Shown: positions 59,517 to 64,000 of the stretch, in pieces | How the letters are laid out: every line of letters starts with the position of its first letter | Numbering within the stretch: the first letter of the stretch is position 1 | DNA from: Citromicrobium sp. UBA3494 | GTDB taxonomy: Bacteria; Pseudomonadota; Alphaproteobacteria; Sphingomonadales; Sphingomonadaceae | Length of the DNA: 64,000 nt | Direction: 5' to 3' | Assembly (NCBI GenBank): GCA_002377695.1 | Contig: DFQH01000002.1 | Location: forward strand, 1 to 64,000 | Translations under genes and position numbers: made by a program | Notes under the pieces: generated by a model | Databases searched by the model: none | The model's input: only the letters and a program-made list of their open reading frames with translations | What the model was told of the DNA's origin: nothing

Positions 59517-61729
59517 GGAGAGCCTCCCAAAATCGCATTCCAGTCTAGCAGGGGCAGGATCGAGGCGAAATCGTCGGTCCACACCTGCGGCGCGGGGTCG
59601 TCCAGCTCGATCCAGTCGGTCTGCGGGCTGGACAGCAGAAGCCTGGCGATGGGCTTCGGATCGCTCGCGATTGCAACCCAGAAGCTGGCGCTGATCCCGT
59701 CTTCCCGTACCGCCGGATCGTCGCGCATCAGGGCGATCCAGCCGTTTTCCGCCGCATGGGCCGCGATCACCGGCCGCAGGTCGAGATAGCGGTTGGAGAT
59801 GTGGACCAGCATCAGCCCGTCGGGCTTGAGCGCGCGGCCATAGGTATGCATCGCCTCGCGCGTCAGCAGATGCAGCGGGATCGCATCGGAGCTGAAGGCA
59901 TCCACCGCCAGCACATCGTACTGCTGCGGGGGCTCGGATTCGAGCGCGAGCCGCGCATCGCCCAGGTGGATGTCGGCCTCTGGCGCGCAGTCCGAAAGGA
60001 AGGAGAACACCCCGTCGCGCGAGTATTCGACCACCATCGGGTCGATCTCGTAGAAAGTGTAGTCCTGCCCCGGCTCGCGGTAGCAGGCCAGCGTCCCCGT
60101 TCCCAGGCCGATCACACCGATCTGGGCGCCGGGGCCGTAGATCTCCCGCGCGCCCGACAGCGCCAGACCCACGCCCGAGGTCGGCCCGTAATAGCTGGTC
60201 GGCGCGCGGCGCCGTTCGGGATCGAGGAATTGCCGCCCGTGGATCGTCGTTCCGTGCAACAGCAGGCGGGTATCCGGGTCCGAATGCTGGCGGATCGTAT
60301 AGACGCCGAAATAGCTGCGTTCGCGGATGCCCTGCGCGCTTTCCTCCAGCGTGTCCCACCCGCCGCGCGCCAGCATCGCGATCAGCAGGATGGCGAGGAA
60401 GGCCCACCTTTTGCCCAGTGCCAGAACGCCAAGCAGCGCGATGGCCAGCAGAAGCAGATGGACCGTGAAGCTCTCCGCATTGTCCAGCGCGTGAGCCATC
60501 CACAGGCCGAGCAGCGCTGCGCCCGCAACCAGCGCGAGCCTGGCGACGAGCCTACCGCGCGCATCGAGCCCCACCCGGTCCATCCACGCGATCAGCGGGT
60601 TCTGCGGCAGCAGCGCGCCCGCGGCGAGCACCAGCAGTGGATGCTCCCACACCCAGTCGAACAGCAGCGGCGCGACGATGGCGGCGAACACTCCCCCCAG
60701 CGCGCCGCCCGCGCTCATGACGAGGTAGAAACGGGTGAGCTGTGCCGGCGCCGGGCGGCTAGCATAGAGCCGCCGGTGGAGCGCGGTGGCGACCACGAAC
60801 AGCATCAGCACCGCCGCCAGCGCCAGCGAAACCCCGTCCGACCCGCGACTGACCATCGCCATCGCACCCGCCAGCAGCAGGATGGTGGGCGCTGTCCGGG
60901 TCAGCGCGAAACCCAGCGCGCTACGCTCGTTGAAGGCGAACACGAAGCTCAGCAGGTAAAGCCCCAGCGGCAGCACCCACAGCAGCGGCATCGCCACGAT
61001 ATCGGTCGTCAGGTGCGTGGTGGTCGACAGCATCAGCCCCGATGGCACCGCCGAGAGTGCGAGCCAGAAGAGGATGCGCCGCCAGCCGATCGGCTCGCCG
61101 TCATCGGGCACGTCCTCCAAAGCCGTTCCTTCGGCCGCACGCGGCGCGCGCCAGCGGAGCCATGCCAGCGCAGCCATGCATGCGATCAGCAGGACGTAAC
61201 CTGCCGCCCACACGGTGCTCTGCCCCTCCAGCGAGAGGTTGGGTTCGAGCAGCAGCGGATAGCTGAGAAGCCCTGCAAAACTGCCGATATTGGAAGCGCC
61301 GTAAAGCCAGTAAGGGTCGCCTGCATCGGGATCAGCGGCGTACCAGCGCTGGACCAGCGGGGCCTGCGCGGCGACGATGAAGAACAGCGGGCCGATCGTC
61401 GCCACCAGCAGCAGCGGAACCCAGAAAACCTCCCAGCCCGCCGGCTGCGGCACGTCCGCCAGCGCGATGGGCAGGGTCAGCAGGGCGAGCGCCATCAGGG
61501 CAAGATGGACCAGCGCCTGCCTGCGCAGCGTCGCGCGGGAAAGGATGTGGGCATAGGCATAACCGCCCAGCAGCAGCGCCTGATAGACCAGCATCGCGCT
61601 GTTCCACACGTTCGGCGCGCCGCCCAGCTGGGGCAGCGCCAGCCGCGCGACCAGCGGCTGGACGAGGAACAGCAGGAAGCTGCCGAGCAGGATCGTGAAG
61701 ACGAACAGTACGCGGGGCGAAAGCCTCAT
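59513..61729 (-). CDS. Fused membrane/spermidine synthase-like protein
   Basis: A 738-residue protein with an N-terminal polytopic part of about a dozen hydrophobic segments (LFVFTILLGSFLLFLVQPLV at the start) and a C-terminal aminopropyltransferase-like Rossmann domain: QIGVIGLGTGTLACYRE, YEIDPMVVEYSRD, LGDARLALES and VLAVDAFSSDAIP. The ATG at 61729 overlaps the GNAT gene by four bases. Family members have uncertain substrates. The gene is also coupled to the gamma carbonic anhydrase gene. Confidence 0.88.
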   Translation of the reverse strand: MRLSPRVLFVFTILLGSFLLFLVQPLVARLALPQLGGAPNVWNSAMLVYQALLLGGYAYAHILSRATLRRQALVHLALMALALLTLPIALADVPQPAGWEVFWVPLLLVATIGPLFFIVAAQAPLVQRWYAADPDAGDPYWLYGASNIGSFAGLLSYPLLLEPNLSLEGQSTVWAAGYVLLIACMAALAWLRWRAPRAAEGTALEDVPDDGEPIGWRRILFWLALSAVPSGLMLSTTTHLTTDIVAMPLLWVLPLGLYLLSFVFAFNERSALGFALTRTAPTILLLAGAMAMVSRGSDGVSLALAAVLMLFVVATALHRRLYASRPAPAQLTRFYLVMSAGGALGGVFAAIVAPLLFDWVWEHPLLVLAAGALLPQNPLIAWMDRVGLDARGRLVARLALVAGAALLGLWMAHALDNAESFTVHLLLLAIALLGVLALGKRWAFLAILLIAMLARGGWDTLEESAQGIRERSYFGVYTIRQHSDPDTRLLLHGTTIHGRQFLDPERRRAPTSYYGPTSGVGLALSGAREIYGPGAQIGVIGLGTGTLACYREPGQDYTFYEIDPMVVEYSRDGVFSFLSDCAPEADIHLGDARLALESEPPQQYDVLAVDAFSSDAIPLHLLTREAMHTYGRALKPDGLMLVHISNRYLDLRPVIAAHAAENGWIALMRDDPAVREDGISASFWVAIASDPKPIARLLLSSPQTDWIELDDPAPQVWTDDFASILPLLDWNAILGGSP

Positions 61730-62295
61730 CGCGAGTGCTCCCATGTCTGGGGGTCGATGGAATAGACGATGATCGTGGGGTCTTCGGCGTCGAAATCGGC
61801 ATTCTCGAAATCGAGGTCCTCGCGCCGCCGCATGCCCAGCCGCTCCATCAGGCCCCAACTCGCCGTGTTGCGCGCCACGGTCAGCGCGACGACTTCCCCG
61901 GCATCGAATGTCCCGAATGCGATGTCGAGCGAGGCCGTGGCGGCTTCCCTTGCATAGCCCTGGCCCCACGCATCCTCGCGCAGCCGCCAGCCGATCTCCA
62001 TCATGCCAACCGGACCGCCCGGCTGATTGCTGCGCTTGAGCCCGCAGAAACCCAGAATCGCCCCGTCGCTCTCGCGCTCGACCGCCCAGAACGTGTGGCC
62101 GTAATCGTGCTTGTACGACAGCAGGCGATCCTGCGCGCCCTGCCGTTTGTCTGCATCGCACACACCGCCCAGCCAGCGCATGACTGCGGGCGTATTGGTC
62201 CCCTCCCAGAACGCCGGCCAGTCATCCTCCCGCCAGTCGCGCAGGATCAGGCGTTGCGTCTCGTGCCGAAAGTCCGCCACCTTGACGTCAGCCAT
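61726..62295 (-). CDS. GNAT acetyltransferase, RimJ/RimL-like
   Basis: A 189-residue GCN5-type N-acetyltransferase: ETQRLILRDWREDDWPAFWE, FWAVERESDGAILGFCGL, EIGWRLREDAWGQGYAREAA (acetyl-CoA loop) and NTASWGLMERLGMRR. The substrate is not predictable. The ATG overlaps the hemB stop by eight bases, and the stop overlaps the next gene by four. Confidence 0.9.
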   Translation of the reverse strand: MADVKVADFRHETQRLILRDWREDDWPAFWEGTNTPAVMRWLGGVCDADKRQGAQDRLLSYKHDYGHTFWAVERESDGAILGFCGLKRSNQPGGPVGMMEIGWRLREDAWGQGYAREAATASLDIAFGTFDAGEVVALTVARNTASWGLMERLGMRRREDLDFENADFDAEDPTIIVYSIDPQTWEHSR

Positions 62296-63283
62296 TCAGA
62301 AATCGCGCCGCAAAGGGGGCATAATAGGTGAGGATCCCCGCACATCCGGCGCGCTTGAAGGCCATCAGCTTTTCCATCACCAGCGGCTCGCGCGCGCCGA
62401 CCCCCGCAGCCACACCCGCTTCGACCAGCGCATATTCGCCGCTCACCTGATAGGCGAACACAGGCACATCGAACCGGTCGCGCGCCATGCGGATGATGTC
62501 GAGATAGGCGAGCCCGGGCTTCACCATCACGCTGTCCGCACCTTCGGCAATGTCCATGGCGATCTCGCGCATGGCCTCGTCGCTATTGGCCGGGTCGAGC
62601 TGGTAGGTGCGCTTGTCGCCCCGCAGCCGGTCGCCAGAGCCCACAGCATCGCGGAACGGGCCGTAAAAGGCCGAGGCATATTTGGCCGCATAGCTCATGA
62701 TCTGGACATTGGTGTGCCCGGCGTCTTCAAGCGCCTGCCGGATAGCGCGCACGCGGCCGTCCATCATGTCCGACGGGGCGATCACGTCAGCGCCCGCCGC
62801 CGCCTGGTTGAGAGATTGCTTCACCAGCGCATCCAGCGTCGCGTCATTGGCGACATAGCCGCTTTCATCCAGCAACCCGTCGTGCCCGTGGCTGGTATAG
62901 GGATCGAGCGCGACATCGCAGACCACACCTATGCCATCGCCGAAGCGCTCCCGGATCGCGCGCAGGGCGCGGCAGATCAGATTGTCGGGGTTCCAGGCTT
63001 CTTCCGCCTCGTCGCTGCGCCTGTCGGGCGGCGTGTTGGGAAAGAGCGCGATTGCCGGAATGCCAAGCGCGATCGCGTCGGCCACACGTTCCAGCAGCAG
63101 GTCGACCGACCAGCGACTGACGCCGGGCAGGCTGGCAACGGGTTGCTCGGCGCCCTCTCCCTCGATCACGAACAGCGGCCAGATCAGATCGGCCGGCGAC
63201 AGCGTGGTTTCTCGGTGGAGGCGCCTGCTCCAGTCGGCGGAGCGGGTGCGGCGAAGCCGGGTGGCGGGAAAGTTTGCGCTCAT
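62288..63283 (-). CDS. hemB: Delta-aminolevulinic acid dehydratase (HemB)
   Basis: Condenses two 5-aminolevulinates to porphobilinogen in haem synthesis. The 331-residue protein has FPATRLRRTRSADWSRRL, DVALDPYTSHGHDGLL, DVIAPSDMMDGRVRAIR, IMSYAAKYASAFYGPFRDA (first active-site Lys) and SVMVKPGLAYLDIIR (second Lys). The ATG at 63283 matches the family start; a longer frame goes to 63313. The metal site replaces the Cys-rich motif, as in Mg-type HemB. Confidence 0.96.
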   Translation of the reverse strand: MSANFPATRLRRTRSADWSRRLHRETTLSPADLIWPLFVIEGEGAEQPVASLPGVSRWSVDLLLERVADAIALGIPAIALFPNTPPDRRSDEAEEAWNPDNLICRALRAIRERFGDGIGVVCDVALDPYTSHGHDGLLDESGYVANDATLDALVKQSLNQAAAGADVIAPSDMMDGRVRAIRQALEDAGHTNVQIMSYAAKYASAFYGPFRDAVGSGDRLRGDKRTYQLDPANSDEAMREIAMDIAEGADSVMVKPGLAYLDIIRMARDRFDVPVFAYQVSGEYALVEAGVAAGVGAREPLVMEKLMAFKRAGCAGILTYYAPFAARFLNG

Positions 63284-63325
63284 GGCCGCGCGGTGTGGCG
63301 CATGGCCACGCACGCCGCAAGCGCG

Positions 63326-64000
63326 TTAGCTGCCGCGAGGCTGGCGCGCGTGCAGCGCAACACGGTCGATCTCGCGCACGGGGTTCTCCGATACGGGCCT
63401 GCTGGGATGCATGTCTTCCAGCGCCGCGCCTGCCTCCACCGTCTTGAGCGCGTCCAGAGTGGAGCGGAAACGGCGCAGTTGCTCGCCGCTCAGCGTAGCG
63501 CGCGTGACGTAACGGACCGACAGCGGATCGACATGGCGCCCGCCGCGATACATCTCGTAATGGAGGTGCGGTCCGGTGGAGAGGCCGGTCGAGCCGACAT
63601 AGCCGATGATCTGGCCACGCTTCACATATTGGCCGCGCGATACGGCCATCCGGCTCATGTGGCAGAAGCGCGTGCTCAGCCCGCCCTCGTGAGCGAGCCG
63701 CACGGCGTTGCCGCAACCGCCCGCCCGGCCTGCGCTGGTCACGCGTCCATCGGTGGGCGCGACGATCGGCGTTCCGTGCCGCGCGCGGTAATCCACGCCC
63801 GCATGCATGCGCTTGTAGCGCAGGATCGGGTGGCGGCGCATTCCGTAGCGCGAACCGATCGGCCCCGGCACCGGTGCGACCAGGCCCGAGCGCTGCTCGC
63901 CCACGCCCGACGCTTCGTAGAACTGGCCGTCGCTGCCCCAGCGCATCAGCTGCGTGGTCGCCTCTCCATCGCGCTCGATACCCGCATAGAGCAGGCGCCC
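63326..64000 (-). CDS. M23 metallopeptidase (5' end beyond window)
   Basis: The minus-strand frame stays open to the right edge, so the visible 224 residues are the C-terminal part. The M23 domain has MHAGVDYRARHGTPI (HxxxD), GRSTGPHLHYEMYRGG-like GLSTGPHLHYEMYRGG (HxH), and FCHMSRMAVSRGQYV. The domain is intact, so it is probably an active peptidoglycan endopeptidase with an N-terminal region outside the window. The M23 domain lies close to HemB downstream. Confidence 0.9.
   Translation of the reverse strand, partial: GRLLYAGIERDGEATTQLMRWGSDGQFYEASGVGEQRSGLVAPVPGPIGSRYGMRRHPILRYKRMHAGVDYRARHGTPIVAPTDGRVTSAGRAGGCGNAVRLAHEGGLSTRFCHMSRMAVSRGQYVKRGQIIGYVGSTGLSTGPHLHYEMYRGGRHVDPLSVRYVTRATLSGEQLRRFRSTLDALKTVEAGAALEDMHPSRPVSENPVREIDRVALHARQPRGS

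Noticed and set aside
59756..61765. Long open frame of about 670 codons opposite the spermidine-synthase-like gene
   Set aside because: Gln/Arg/His-rich antisense reading; the opposite-strand gene has clear motifs and coupled neighbours.

Overview
The window reads as a chromosomal segment of an alphaproteobacterium of the order Sphingomonadales, most likely an Erythrobacteraceae member. This is inferred from the high GC of the right half, the TrcR/DUF1013 regulator, a bactofilin-M23 peptidase pair, COQ7-type quinone hydroxylase, a fused MFS/spermidine-synthase protein, and the gene run nadD-rsfS-rlmH-envC-S41 protease. No rRNA, tRNA, CRISPR array or insertion sequence was seen.

Bases 1-37,500 are a large surface-polysaccharide locus assembled from modules of differing base composition. 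From left to right: rmlA-rmlC (+); a lower-GC export module (-) with an O-antigen ligase/polymerase, Wza-like lipoprotein, Wzc-like co-polymerase/tyrosine kinase and a TPR-type membrane protein; rmlD-rmlB with a broken second rmlC (-); an assembly block (-) with a dTDP-rhamnose 4-epimerase-like enzyme, four glycosyltransferase-type proteins, Wzy, Wzx, an acetyltransferase and an acetyltransferase pseudogene; a nine-gene legionaminic-acid-type nonulosonate operon (29,274 down to 20,195, -); galE; a divergent MarR-EPS/NusG-like regulator pair; the initiating phosphoglycosyltransferase; and wecC, a UDP-glucuronate 4-epimerase and wecB.

Together these supply dTDP-rhamnose (perhaps 6-deoxy-talose), UDP-galactose-type sugars, UDP-ManNAc(A), uronic acids and a CMP-nonulosonate. 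A polyprenyl-phosphate glycosyl-1-phosphate transferase starts the repeat unit, the glycosyltransferases extend it, Wzx flips it, Wzy polymerises it, and Wzc/Wza export it. The most interesting part is the nonulosonate operon. It follows the GDP-GlcNAc legionaminate route, but a formyltransferase sits where the N-acetyltransferase LegH is expected, and the synthase LegI carries about 120 extra N-terminal residues.

From about 37,500 to the right edge lies ordinary high-GC core genome: ubiquinone (COQ7), disulfide formation (DsbB), S41 protease, EnvC-like activator, RlmH, RsfS, NadD, M23 peptidase and bactofilin, fatty-acyl-CoA ligase, TrcR, a mannosyltransferase-like GT with an LpxH-like phosphoesterase, quinone oxidoreductase, DUF1192, ClpA, part of the ligase-associated DNA-repair set, DUF1275, DUF167, gamma carbonic anhydrase-like protein, spermidine-synthase-like membrane protein, GNAT, HemB and a second M23 peptidase cut by the window edge. 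Base-composition statements are by eye, not computed.
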